Assembly: GCF_038007465.1 (NCBI RefSeq)
Contig: NZ_JBBOXF010000001.1
Span: 1,863,001-1,927,000 of the forward strand
Direction: 5' to 3'
Source of the DNA: Sporosarcina sp. FSL K6-1508
GTDB taxonomy: Bacteria > Bacillota > Bacilli > Bacillales_A > Planococcaceae
DNA length: 64,000 nucleotides
Of this stretch, positions 15,362-22,355 are shown in pieces. Below the pieces are notes generated by a model that worked only from the letters and a program-made list of their open reading frames with translations, had not been told where the DNA came from and ran no database searches. The position numbers were made by a program, and so were the translations under genes. The number at the start of each line of letters is the position of its first letter. The stretch's first letter is position 1.

Positions 15362-16357
15362 ATGATAAATACTAAAAAAAGAAGTGTAATCCTGTCAAGT
15401 TTTCTAGCACTATCAATAGCGCTAACTGGGTGTAGCGACAATAACAAAACTGAAGAACAGTCCAAAGATAATGAGAGTAAATCTGTCACTGAGGAAGCTT
15501 CAGCAGAACGTACATTAACGGATGCAATGGGGCATGAAGTGACCATTCCAGTAAAACCTGAGCGCATTATTGCTTCCTATTTAGAAGATAATTTAGTAGC
15601 CCTTGGTATTACGCCTATTGCACAGTGGGCTGTGAATGACGGCGCATCTAAACAAAATTACTTGCAAGATTATTTAAAAGACATACCGACGATTCCGCAT
15701 GACCTTCCATTTGAAGTCGTGACCAGCTTTGCTCCGGATTTACTCATTATGAACTCTGCGGAAGCAGTGGAAGGATCAAAATACGAACAATACACTAAAA
15801 TTGCTCCTACATTTGTGCTCGAAGTGGAGAATAACAGTGATTGGAGAGATAAACTGTTAAAAGTAGGCGAGATCTTCGGGAAAACGAATGAAGCAAAAAA
15901 AGTATTAGAAGAATACGAAAAGAAAGCAACGGACTCTAAAAAAATCATACAGGATTCAATTGGTAAAGAATCAGCTGCTGCCATTTGGCTCGTTAATGAT
16001 ACATTTTTTGTAGTGAGCGAAAATGTTTCCAGTGGAGCTGTTTTATATGGTGACCTTGGCTTAACAATTCCAAATGTTGTCCACGAAATTTCGAGCAGTG
16101 CCACAGGAAATTGGTCGTCCATTTCCCTAGAGAAATTAGCTGAACTGGATGCAGATCATATTTTCTTGATTAATAGTGATAAAGGAAATGGGGCGGAGAT
16201 GTTGAAAGAACCTCTATGGCAAAACATCCCCGCTGTGAAGAATGGTCATATTTATGAATATGAAGCAGAAACTAGCTGGCTATATTCAGGACCGATTGCT
16301 AACACACAAATTATTGATGGCGTAGTGGAGGTGCTTACTAATTATGAAGAAAAGTAA
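15362..16357 (+). CDS. iron-siderophore substrate-binding lipoprotein, first of two
   Basis: A 331-residue extracytoplasmic binding protein delivering ferric siderophore to the permeases. The lipobox LTGC places the lipidated cysteine at residue 24. A charged linker follows (residues 28-46). The periplasmic-binding fold starts at RTLTDAMGHEVTIPVKPERI and includes FAPDLLIMNS and WLYSGPIANTQIIDGVVEVL. CGGGAG precedes the ATG. The 3' end overlaps the second lipoprotein gene by 14 bases, so both are on one transcript and probably coupled in translation. Confidence 0.9.
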   Translation: MINTKKRSVILSSFLALSIALTGCSDNNKTEEQSKDNESKSVTEEASAERTLTDAMGHEVTIPVKPERIIASYLEDNLVALGITPIAQWAVNDGASKQNYLQDYLKDIPTIPHDLPFEVVTSFAPDLLIMNSAEAVEGSKYEQYTKIAPTFVLEVENNSDWRDKLLKVGEIFGKTNEAKKVLEEYEKKATDSKKIIQDSIGKESAAAIWLVNDTFFVVSENVSSGAVLYGDLGLTIPNVVHEISSSATGNWSSISLEKLAELDADHIFLINSDKGNGAEMLKEPLWQNIPAVKNGHIYEYEAETSWLYSGPIANTQIIDGVVEVLTNYEEK

Positions 16358-17333
16358 AATAATAACCCTGATTGCAATGCTATTCTTGTTTGCTTCAATA
16401 CTGATTGCATGTAATGAATCATCGACAAAACCTTCATCTACAGATACAGAGAAGGAGATAAAAGAAACGGAAGTAAAACAACAAGTCATGAAAAATCGTA
16501 CATTTGATACGGTAAAGGGAACGATTGAAATTCCTGAAAAACCATTGCGAATTGTGACAGACTTTTACGGCGGAGAATTACTTTCTGTTGGCGCAAATGT
16601 AGTAGGTGTTGAACCAACAGCCTTTGACAATCCATTTATCAAGGATTTATTAAAGGATGCGGTTGAGATTGGTCAGCCAGTAAATGTTGAAAAGGTGTTG
16701 GAGTTGGAACCGGATTTGATTGTTGTTATGTATGATGAAAATTACGAGAAACTTTCGGAAATCGCACCGACACTTCATATACCATACGGAACGGCGACAA
16801 ATATTCAAGAAACGGTCAAATTGTTTGCAGATATTACTGGAAATCATGAGGAAGCGGATAAATTCATCAGCAAATTTGATCAGAAAGCAAAAGAGGGAAG
16901 AGAAAAACTTTCAAGTGTGATTGATGCTGATGCAACGTTCGGTATTTATGAATTAACGGACAAAGGTGAGCTATGGATCTTTGGCGATAATGCAGGGCGT
17001 GGGGGACAAGCGCTATATAATGCGTTGGAACTTAACATGCCACATGAAAATAACAATGAGGAACAAACCGTACAGTTGTCCATGGAAGTATTGCCAGAGT
17101 ATGCAGCGGACTATATGTTTTTGACGACCTACGATCCAGAGAAAAAAGGTGAGGCGTTAAAGAACTTAAAAGACTCGTCCATATGGATGGGATTGGACGC
17201 CATGAAGAACAACCAAGTGTTTTACAATGATTTTGACACGTATTACCGGTATGACCCGATTGCGATTTATGAACAAATTGACTTATTTGTAGACATGCTG
17301 ATTGAAAGAAACAATGAAAATCAAACGAAGTGA
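16344..17333 (+). CDS. iron-siderophore substrate-binding lipoprotein, second of two
   Basis: A 329-residue lipoprotein with the lipobox LIAC (cysteine at about residue 23) and a Ser/Thr/Glu-rich linker. The fold begins RTFDTVKGTIEIPEKPLRI and includes LELEPDLIVVMYDENYEKL and GGQALYNALELN. It differs strongly from its upstream neighbour, so it is not a recent tandem duplicate. Two different binding proteins feeding one FecCD permease pair would widen the range of siderophores taken up. The start lies inside the previous gene, and a GTGGAGGTG ribosome-binding site precedes it. Confidence 0.9.
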   Translation: MKKSKIITLIAMLFLFASILIACNESSTKPSSTDTEKEIKETEVKQQVMKNRTFDTVKGTIEIPEKPLRIVTDFYGGELLSVGANVVGVEPTAFDNPFIKDLLKDAVEIGQPVNVEKVLELEPDLIVVMYDENYEKLSEIAPTLHIPYGTATNIQETVKLFADITGNHEEADKFISKFDQKAKEGREKLSSVIDADATFGIYELTDKGELWIFGDNAGRGGQALYNALELNMPHENNNEEQTVQLSMEVLPEYAADYMFLTTYDPEKKGEALKNLKDSSIWMGLDAMKNNQVFYNDFDTYYRYDPIAIYEQIDLFVDMLIERNNENQTK

Positions 17334-17347
17334 ATGTGAATAGAGAG

Positions 17348-17427
17348 CTATATATATTGAACAAATGGATATAGCGTTGGCGCCTTACAAGGGGACCCGG
17401 AGCCTTAAGACTAGCGCCGGACGATCG
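17348..17427 (+). repeat. interspersed repeat, decayed module A left end
   Basis: TATATATTGAACAAATGGATA followed by GGCGCCTTACAAGGGG matches the left end of the composite repeats (compare 24776-24830). The copy then degenerates and has no closing end. It starts 15 bases after the stop codon of the second lipoprotein gene. Confidence 0.6.
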
Positions 17428-17466
17428 AATGTAGCATAAATGACTAATTGAAAGGGTGCGTTCATA

Positions 17467-18525
17467 ATGAATTCAGAACAGCTGTATGATGTAACAATTA
17501 TTGGCGGTGGCCCGGCAGGTCTATATTCTGCTTTCTATAGTGGTTTAAGGGAAATGAAAACAAAAATTATTGAGTTCCAACCTTATTTAGGTGGAAAAGT
17601 ACATGTCTACCCAGAGAAAATGATTTGGGATATAGGTGGACTTACGCCTGTTACAGGAGAAAGACTGATTGAACAAATGATTCAGCAAGGCTCAACTTTT
17701 AAACCCGAACTTGTATTAGGGGAAAAAGTAATATCGATTAAAAAAGATGAAAATGGATACTTTGTTATTCTGACATCTGGGAATCAGCAACATTTCTCTA
17801 AAACAGTGATTTTAGCTGTTGGAGGCGGCATCTTGAAGCCGACGAAATTGAAAATTGAAGGCGCTGAACGTTTTGAAGTTTCAAATTTACATTATACGGT
17901 GAAATCCCTTGCACGTTTCAAAGGAAAAACTGTATTGATTTCTGGAGGCGGCAATGCGGCTATTGACTGGGCAAATGAATTGGAACCCATTGCGGAAAAA
18001 GTCTATTTGACGTATCGGAAAGACATGCTAAAAGGGCATGAGGCGGAAGTATCGAGACTATTCAATAGTTCTGTAGAATGCTTATTGAATACTTCAATCG
18101 GAAAACTAATTGCAGCAAATGATCATGAAACCATTGAGATGGTTGAGTTAATTAGCGGCGGAGATGGAGATAGGATTCAGCTATCAGTTGATGAAGTAAT
18201 TATTAATCATGGTTATGAACGTGATAAAGAGTTGACATCGAATAGCGGATTGAATATTGAAATGGCAGATGAGTATGGTATTGCAGGAAGTCCCATGAGT
18301 GAAACTTCTGTAGAAGGGCTCTATGCAGCTGGAGATATTTTGAATCATGAAGGAAAGCTTCATTTAATTGCAGGGGCGTTTCAGGACGCGGCAAATGCGG
18401 TAAATAAAGCGAAACAATACATCACGCCAGACGCTTATGGACATGGAATGGTCTCCTCACATAATGACCTATTTAAAGAGAAAAACCGTGAATTGGTGAA
18501 GCATTTATATGCGGTGAAAAACTAA
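17467..18525 (+). CDS. ferredoxin/flavodoxin-NADP reductase-like flavoprotein (YcgT/YumC type)
   Basis: A 352-residue cytoplasmic flavoenzyme of the thioredoxin-reductase fold that lacks the CxxC redox pair, as ferredoxin-NADP reductases of Bacilli do. The FAD-binding motif is VTIIGGGPAGLYSAFYSGLR (residues 9-28). The NADPH-binding motif is VLISGGGNAAIDWANELE (about 155-172). The second FAD motif is GLYAAGDILNHEGKLHLIAG. Its place behind siderophore uptake genes suggests that it reduces the imported ferric complex, directly or through ferredoxin, to release iron. YcgT of B. subtilis has been linked to this role. It is probably co-transcribed with the operon despite the repeat remnant in the gap. 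Confidence 0.88.
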   Translation: MNSEQLYDVTIIGGGPAGLYSAFYSGLREMKTKIIEFQPYLGGKVHVYPEKMIWDIGGLTPVTGERLIEQMIQQGSTFKPELVLGEKVISIKKDENGYFVILTSGNQQHFSKTVILAVGGGILKPTKLKIEGAERFEVSNLHYTVKSLARFKGKTVLISGGGNAAIDWANELEPIAEKVYLTYRKDMLKGHEAEVSRLFNSSVECLLNTSIGKLIAANDHETIEMVELISGGDGDRIQLSVDEVIINHGYERDKELTSNSGLNIEMADEYGIAGSPMSETSVEGLYAAGDILNHEGKLHLIAGAFQDAANAVNKAKQYITPDAYGHGMVSSHNDLFKEKNRELVKHLYAVKN

Positions 18526-18540
18526 CTAAAACTAGCAGGG

Positions 18541-18780
18541 ATGTATTTTCCCGATTATACGGCAAAAGTTGAAGCGAAACGTGAGGAAGCTAACTCTTTA
18601 ATCGCTTTTGATGAACTAGCTTCAACTTTTGTCATCTTAGGGGATAAACAATGGATAATTGGTTGTTCATACCTTATTTTCATACGTGATAAAAGTGGAT
18701 ATAATCCATCTGGAAATAATAACTGCCGGAACTTATGGCATCGCTTAAAGTTGAAGTCATATAAACTAATGAAATGGTGA
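18541..18780 (+). CDS. unrecognised short reading frame
   Basis: A 79-codon frame starts 15 bases after the flavoprotein gene behind AGCAGGG. The first 43 residues (FPDYTAKVEAKREEANSLIA, then FDELASTFVILGDKQWIIG) look protein-like. The rest is basic and irregular, as if a frameshift had occurred near 18665. No family is recognised. It may be a remnant. Confidence 0.25.
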   Translation: MYFPDYTAKVEAKREEANSLIAFDELASTFVILGDKQWIIGCSYLIFIRDKSGYNPSGNNNCRNLWHRLKLKSYKLMKW

Positions 18781-18843
18781 ATGATTATTCGTTATAACTA
18801 AAATAACTCGGAATGAACAATCAAAGAGGTAAAAGCTCTCGGT

Positions 18844-18907
18844 TTGACATTTACCGAGTTAGATAATATATTATATATGAATACATGCTCATATAGACAT
18901 ATATGAG
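18844..18907 (+). promoter_or_regulatory. promoter and palindromic operator of the ArsR-czcD operon
   Basis: TTGACA at 18844-18849 and TATATT at 18867-18872 are separated by 17 bases. Immediately downstream, CTCATATA at 18888-18895 and TATATGAG at 18900-18907 form a perfect 8-base inverted repeat with a four-base centre. This is the expected place and style for an ArsR/CzrA-type repressor site. Confidence 0.75.
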
Positions 18908-18940
18908 TGTGTGAATATTTTAGTGGAGGTGCAAAAGTAA

Positions 18941-19261
18941 ATGAATGAAGAAAAAATTGTTGGAAACGCTCAACAATTAGACGAAGAAACGTTATTCGTC
19001 GTATCACAAACGTTCAAGGCACTGTCTGATCCAACAAGAATTCGTATTCTAAACTTATTATGTGTAGAGGAACATTCCGTGAATGATATTGCAGATACTT
19101 TAAATTTGAGCCAATCGACTGTATCCCATCAACTGCGTTTTTTAAAAAATTTACGATTAGTCAAATTTAGAAGGGAAGGCACAACGATGTATTATTCAGA
19201 AGACGACCATCATATCATGAATTTATTAGCGCAGGCGATTGAGCACGCAACACATAGTTAG
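18941..19261 (+). CDS. czrA: ArsR/SmtB-family metal-sensing repressor (CzrA-like)
   Basis: A 106-residue winged-helix repressor that releases DNA on binding metal, probably zinc or a similar divalent ion. The core is FKALSDPTRIRILNLLCVEE, then the recognition helix region NLSQSTVSHQLRFLKNLRLV. The C-terminal helix has DDHHIMNLLAQAIEHATH, the alpha-5 pattern of zinc sensors (Asp and His residues near 86-88 and 100-103). No N-terminal CxC arsenic or cadmium site is present. The czcD exporter follows 44 bases later. GTGGAGGTG precedes the ATG. Confidence 0.88.
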   Translation: MNEEKIVGNAQQLDEETLFVVSQTFKALSDPTRIRILNLLCVEEHSVNDIADTLNLSQSTVSHQLRFLKNLRLVKFRREGTTMYYSEDDHHIMNLLAQAIEHATHS

Positions 19262-19305
19262 GTACTTTCCTTTTTACAAGCATTAACAATTGAGGAGGAA
19301 CTTAA

Positions 19306-20238
19306 ATGGGACACGACCATACACATGGCGCAAATAAAAAAGTGTTATTCATCTCATTTTTCATCATTGCAACTTATATGATCGTAGAAGTGATAGGGGG
19401 CTACTTAACAAATAGCCTTGCCCTTTTGGCAGATGCCGGTCATATGCTAAGTGACGCGATTTCGTTGGCAATTGCATTAATTGCATTTAAATTAGGAGAA
19501 AAGGTAGCAAGTAAAAGTAAGACATTTGGCTATAAACGTTTTGAAATTTTAGCTGCTGTATTAAATGGTGTGACGTTAATTATCATTGCTTTGTTTATTT
19601 TCTACGAAGCAATCGAACGTTTTGCCAATCCACCTGAAGTAGCAACAACGGGAATGTTGGTTGTCAGTAGTATTGGCTTAGCTGTTAATATTCTTGTTGC
19701 GTGGATTATGATGCGTGGTGGGGATGTAGAAGAGAACTTGAATATGCGAGGGGCATACCTACATGTAATTAGCGATATGCTTGGTTCTGTAGGTGCCATT
19801 ATCGCTGCATTGTTGATCATGTTCTTTGGGTGGGGCTGGGCAGATCCATTAGCGAGTATTATCGTAGCTGCGCTAGTTTTACGAAGTGGCTACTATGTGT
19901 CAAAATCTGCATTACATGTACTTATGGAAGGTACACCGCAAAATGTAGATATAAATGAAGTGATTCAAACGATCGAAAAAACAAAGGGTATTGAAAGTGT
20001 TCATGATTTACACGTTTGGTCGATTTCAAGTGGCTTACATGCGCTTTCTTGCCATGCTGTTGTAGATGATGAGCTATCAATTGCAGAAAGCCAAAAATTG
20101 CTTCATAAAATCGAACATGATCTTGAACATAAGGGCATACAGCATGTGACGATCCAATTAGAAACGTCCGCACATAAGCATGACAATTCGATTCTATGTA
20201 AAGCGAAAGCCGACTCCTCCGGCCATCACCACCATTAA
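19306..20238 (+). CDS. czcD: cation diffusion facilitator zinc exporter CzcD
   Basis: A 310-residue membrane antiporter that exports zinc and related divalent cations against protons. It has six membrane segments and histidine-rich ends (MGHDHTHG at the start and GHHHH at the end). The intramembrane metal site is formed by ALLADAGHMLSDAISL (HxxxD) in segment 2 and YLHVISDMLGSVGAI in segment 5. The cytoplasmic C-terminal domain contains IESVHDLHVWSISSGLHALS. GAGGAGG precedes the ATG. It is paired with the ArsR repressor encoded upstream, the standard arrangement in Bacilli. Confidence 0.93.
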   Translation: MGHDHTHGANKKVLFISFFIIATYMIVEVIGGYLTNSLALLADAGHMLSDAISLAIALIAFKLGEKVASKSKTFGYKRFEILAAVLNGVTLIIIALFIFYEAIERFANPPEVATTGMLVVSSIGLAVNILVAWIMMRGGDVEENLNMRGAYLHVISDMLGSVGAIIAALLIMFFGWGWADPLASIIVAALVLRSGYYVSKSALHVLMEGTPQNVDINEVIQTIEKTKGIESVHDLHVWSISSGLHALSCHAVVDDELSIAESQKLLHKIEHDLEHKGIQHVTIQLETSAHKHDNSILCKAKADSSGHHHH

Positions 20239-20311
20239 ATTATAGGTCAAGGCACGGAGGCAACTGCCTTAAGAAAAATAAATAATGAAAAATAAAACAA
20301 AACACTTTATA

Positions 20312-20455
20312 TACTATAGGAGGGTATGGTAATATCCTTTTAGGACGATGAAATGAAAGTAAATCTATGTCATATCCATCATGTGGAGGTGGAATAAGAC
20401 CACGCCTTTAGGGATGATTATTATTTTTTGAAATCAATATACCCCCCACGCGTAT
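20312..20455 (+). promoter_or_regulatory. two CsoR-like operator sequences upstream of the siroheme-protein gene
   Basis: ACTATAGGAGGGTATGG at 20313-20329 and ATACCCCCCACGCGTAT at 20439-20455 resemble the GC-centre/TAT-edge operators of CsoR. The second lies just before TATTATAATG, a likely -10 region. The 363-base gap 20239-20601 otherwise holds a module-B repeat (20505-20578) and no gene. Binding by CsoR is inferred from likeness to the sites at 21614 and 21973. Confidence 0.55.
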
Positions 20456-20504
20456 ATTATAATGAGAGATAAATGGTGGAATGGTCGCCACAAGTTGTAT
20501 AAAT

Positions 20505-20578
20505 AAGTTGAAGTATTGAACCCTGTGTATAGACTGAGCGAAGGCGCCTTACTGGAATTCTTTATTTCAACATCTATA
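20505..20578 (+). repeat. interspersed repeat, minimal module B copy (74 bp)
   Basis: AAGTTGAAGTATTGAACCC followed by GTGTATAGACTGAGCG, AAGGCGCCTTACTGG and the closing TTCTTTATTTCAACATCTATA. It is the shortest copy and shows the two ends with almost no interior. It ends 23 bases before the next gene and so lies in its leader. Confidence 0.8.
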
Positions 20579-20601
20579 AATAAAAAGGATGTGCGCTTAA
20601 C

Positions 20602-21231
20602 ATGGAGCAACAAGAAAAAATGGTTAAACTAGCTGTGAACGGAGGTATATCATTTGGCTCAAAATTAAATGCTAAACAACTAGTTGTCATTGCAGAATAT
20701 ATGAAGGAAGGGGATGAACTCGAGTTAACAACGTTTCAACAACTTTATGTCGAGGTACTTGAGTGTGATGTTGAATTCATTCAAAAAAAATTCGAAGCGG
20801 TCGGTTTATCATGTTATCCAGTAGGAAACTTTGTGAAAAGCTTAAGGACCTGCAACTTTTGTAAAGGGGCAGAGCAAGAGGGAATGCCTGTTGCGATTGA
20901 ACTCAATGATCGAATCGCTGGGAAAGCAGTCCCGACAACACTTCGGCCAGCTTATACAGGATGCCCGATTGGATGCGGTGAACCACTCGTCAATGATATT
21001 GGTGTTATGAAAATAAGGAATGGGTATAACTTATCTATTGGGGGAAAGGCAAAAGGATTAGATGCTCAAGCAGGAACAACCATCATGGAGCAAGTACAAC
21101 CTGAGCAATTGTATAAGGCTGTTGATAAAATCATTGCCATTTACGCTGAACATGGGAAGAAAAGAGAAAACTTCTTTAAATTTGTGAACCGTTATGGTGT
21201 CGAAAACTTAAAAAGTCAACTAGTGACATAA
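20602..21231 (+). CDS. nitrite/sulfite reductase-like siroheme and 4Fe-4S domain protein
   Basis: A 209-residue cytoplasmic protein with one ferredoxin-like half-domain (about residues 8-75) and one siroheme/4Fe-4S binding domain. The four ligand cysteines are in RTCNFCKGAEQEG (about 90-95) and TGCPIGCGEPLV (about 123-127). The protein is less than half the length of a true assimilatory reductase and has no second repeat, so it is probably an electron-transfer or sulfur-metabolism protein of the NirD/DsrAB-like small type. It is followed by a glutaredoxin and csoR, and CsoR-like operators precede it. This points to a function in copper or reactive-sulfur stress. The exact reaction is unknown. 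Confidence 0.8.
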   Translation: MEQQEKMVKLAVNGGISFGSKLNAKQLVVIAEYMKEGDELELTTFQQLYVEVLECDVEFIQKKFEAVGLSCYPVGNFVKSLRTCNFCKGAEQEGMPVAIELNDRIAGKAVPTTLRPAYTGCPIGCGEPLVNDIGVMKIRNGYNLSIGGKAKGLDAQAGTTIMEQVQPEQLYKAVDKIIAIYAEHGKKRENFFKFVNRYGVENLKSQLVT

Positions 21232-21265
21232 TGATAAATGTTTAATTGAAGGAAGGTGATGACTT

Positions 21266-21541
21266 ATGAAAAATGTGAAATTCGAGTTGTATACGAGACC
21301 AACTTGTTCGGACTGCCAAGAGGCAAAAGCGTTTCTTGCCGAAAATAATATACCCTATATTGACTATGATTTATCCAAGGAACCAGTAAAAGAAAAAGAG
21401 CTCATCAAAATAGCAGGCTCAAGAATGGTACCTGCTTTTGTATTTGAAAATAAATCGCTGCTAGGTTTGCTACGTAAACCCAAAGTCATCATTGGCTTTG
21501 AACAAAACTTCGATGAAATAAAAAACTTATTAAGAATCTGA
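21266..21541 (+). CDS. glutaredoxin-family protein
   Basis: A 91-residue thiol-disulfide protein with the redox motif CSDC at residues 13-16 (ELYTRPTCSDCQEAKAFL). The cis-proline region is AGSRMVPAFVFENKSLLG. The ending KPKVIIGFEQNFDEIKNLL is usual for NrdH/glutaredoxin-like proteins of Bacilli. GAAGGTGATG precedes the ATG. It lies 34 bases downstream of the siroheme-protein gene and is probably its electron or sulfur partner. Confidence 0.85.
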   Translation: MKNVKFELYTRPTCSDCQEAKAFLAENNIPYIDYDLSKEPVKEKELIKIAGSRMVPAFVFENKSLLGLLRKPKVIIGFEQNFDEIKNLLRI

Positions 21542-21613
21542 CGACAACAAGTAGCTATCAAGGGCATTAACGTTTGCGAATGTATGAATTGCACTTCTTA
21601 AATCAAAGTAGTA

Positions 21614-21635
21614 ATATAGGGGTACGGGGTATCAG
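21614..21635 (+). promoter_or_regulatory. CsoR operator before csoR
   Basis: ATATAGGGGTACGGGGTATC at 21614-21633 has the T-A-rich edges and G-tract core of CsoR boxes and lies 23 bases before the csoR start, consistent with autoregulation. Confidence 0.65.
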
Positions 21636-21657
21636 TAAACTTTGAGGAGTGAAGGAC

Positions 21658-21945
21658 ATGTCAGAAACAACAAAAACAACTGTTCAACCAAATAAGCAAC
21701 AGCTTCTTAATCGATTAAAACGTGTTGAGGGACAAGTGAGAGGCGTTCATCAAATGGTAGAGAATGACCGTTATTGTGTAGACATTTTACATCAAATTAG
21801 CGCAATCCAATCAGCGATAAACAAAGTTTCATTGGCGTTACTAGAAGATCATACACATCATTGTGTAGTGAACGCGATTAAAGGGCAAGATGGTGAGACG
21901 GCGATTAAAGAATTGATGAGTGTTATGAAAACAATGACAAAATAA
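21658..21945 (+). CDS. csoR: copper-sensing transcriptional repressor CsoR
   Basis: A 95-residue all-helical repressor that leaves DNA when it binds Cu(I). The three Cu(I) ligands are visible as Cys40, His65 and Cys69 (ENDRYCVDILHQ, then LLEDHTHHCVVNAI), the C-H-C set that separates CsoR from the persulfide sensor CstR. The DNA-contact region is NRLKRVEGQVRGVHQMV. The ATG at 21658 is preceded by GAGGAGTGAAGG. The upstream TTG at 21649 is less likely. copZ and copA follow, each behind its own operator. Confidence 0.94.
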   Translation: MSETTKTTVQPNKQQLLNRLKRVEGQVRGVHQMVENDRYCVDILHQISAIQSAINKVSLALLEDHTHHCVVNAIKGQDGETAIKELMSVMKTMTK

Positions 21946-21972
21946 AAAATAGAGCAATACCTTTTTATTGAC

Positions 21973-21993
21973 ATACCCTAAAGGGGTATAGTA
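21973..21993 (+). promoter_or_regulatory. CsoR operator before copZ
   Basis: ATACCCTAAAGGGGTATAG at 21973-21991 is a near-palindromic CsoR box, directly after TTGACA (21968-21973), so it covers the promoter spacer. Copper-inducible transcription of copZ is expected. Confidence 0.8.
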
Positions 21994-22027
21994 GATTGGT
22001 AATAACAAAAAACAGGAGGCGTTTAAT

Positions 22028-22228
22028 ATGAAAGAAATCTTAAAAGTAGAAGGTATGTCATGTAATCACTGTGTAAATTCAATCGAAACGAATGTCGGGG
22101 AACTGGCAGGTGTTTCCGCAGTTAAAGTAGACCTTAACAACAATGAAGTTACAGTGGAATTCGACAATGCGGTGACATTAGCTAACATTAAAGAAACAAT
22201 CGAAGATCAAGGTTATGACCTCGCTTAA
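22028..22228 (+). CDS. copZ: copper chaperone CopZ
   Basis: A 66-residue cytoplasmic metallochaperone of the heavy-metal-associated fold. The Cu(I) motif is GMSCNHC, with cysteines at residues 12 and 15, followed by VNSIETNV. The ending ETIEDQGYDL is characteristic. It passes Cu(I) to the N-terminal domains of CopA, encoded next. ACAGGAGG precedes the ATG. Confidence 0.95.
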   Translation: MKEILKVEGMSCNHCVNSIETNVGELAGVSAVKVDLNNNEVTVEFDNAVTLANIKETIEDQGYDLA

Positions 22229-22260
22229 CAAATAGACAATAGAATTTTCACTTACACCAT

Positions 22261-22341
22261 GTGGGGGTATAAAATGGTGGATATGATTGTACCTATAGGT
22301 ATAATCTTTCTTTTTCAAAAATATATACCCCACCAGAGTAT
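22261..22341 (+). promoter_or_regulatory. copA promoter region with two CsoR-like half sites and a palindrome
   Basis: GTGGGGGTATAAAATGG at 22261-22277 and ATATACCCCACCAGAGTAT at 22321-22339 are CsoR-like. Between them TACCTATAGGTA (22290-22301) is a perfect palindrome that overlaps a TATAAT -10 box at 22300-22305. copA therefore probably has its own copper-controlled promoter in addition to readthrough from copZ. Confidence 0.6.
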
Positions 22342-22355
22342 TGGAGGAGAGGCAA

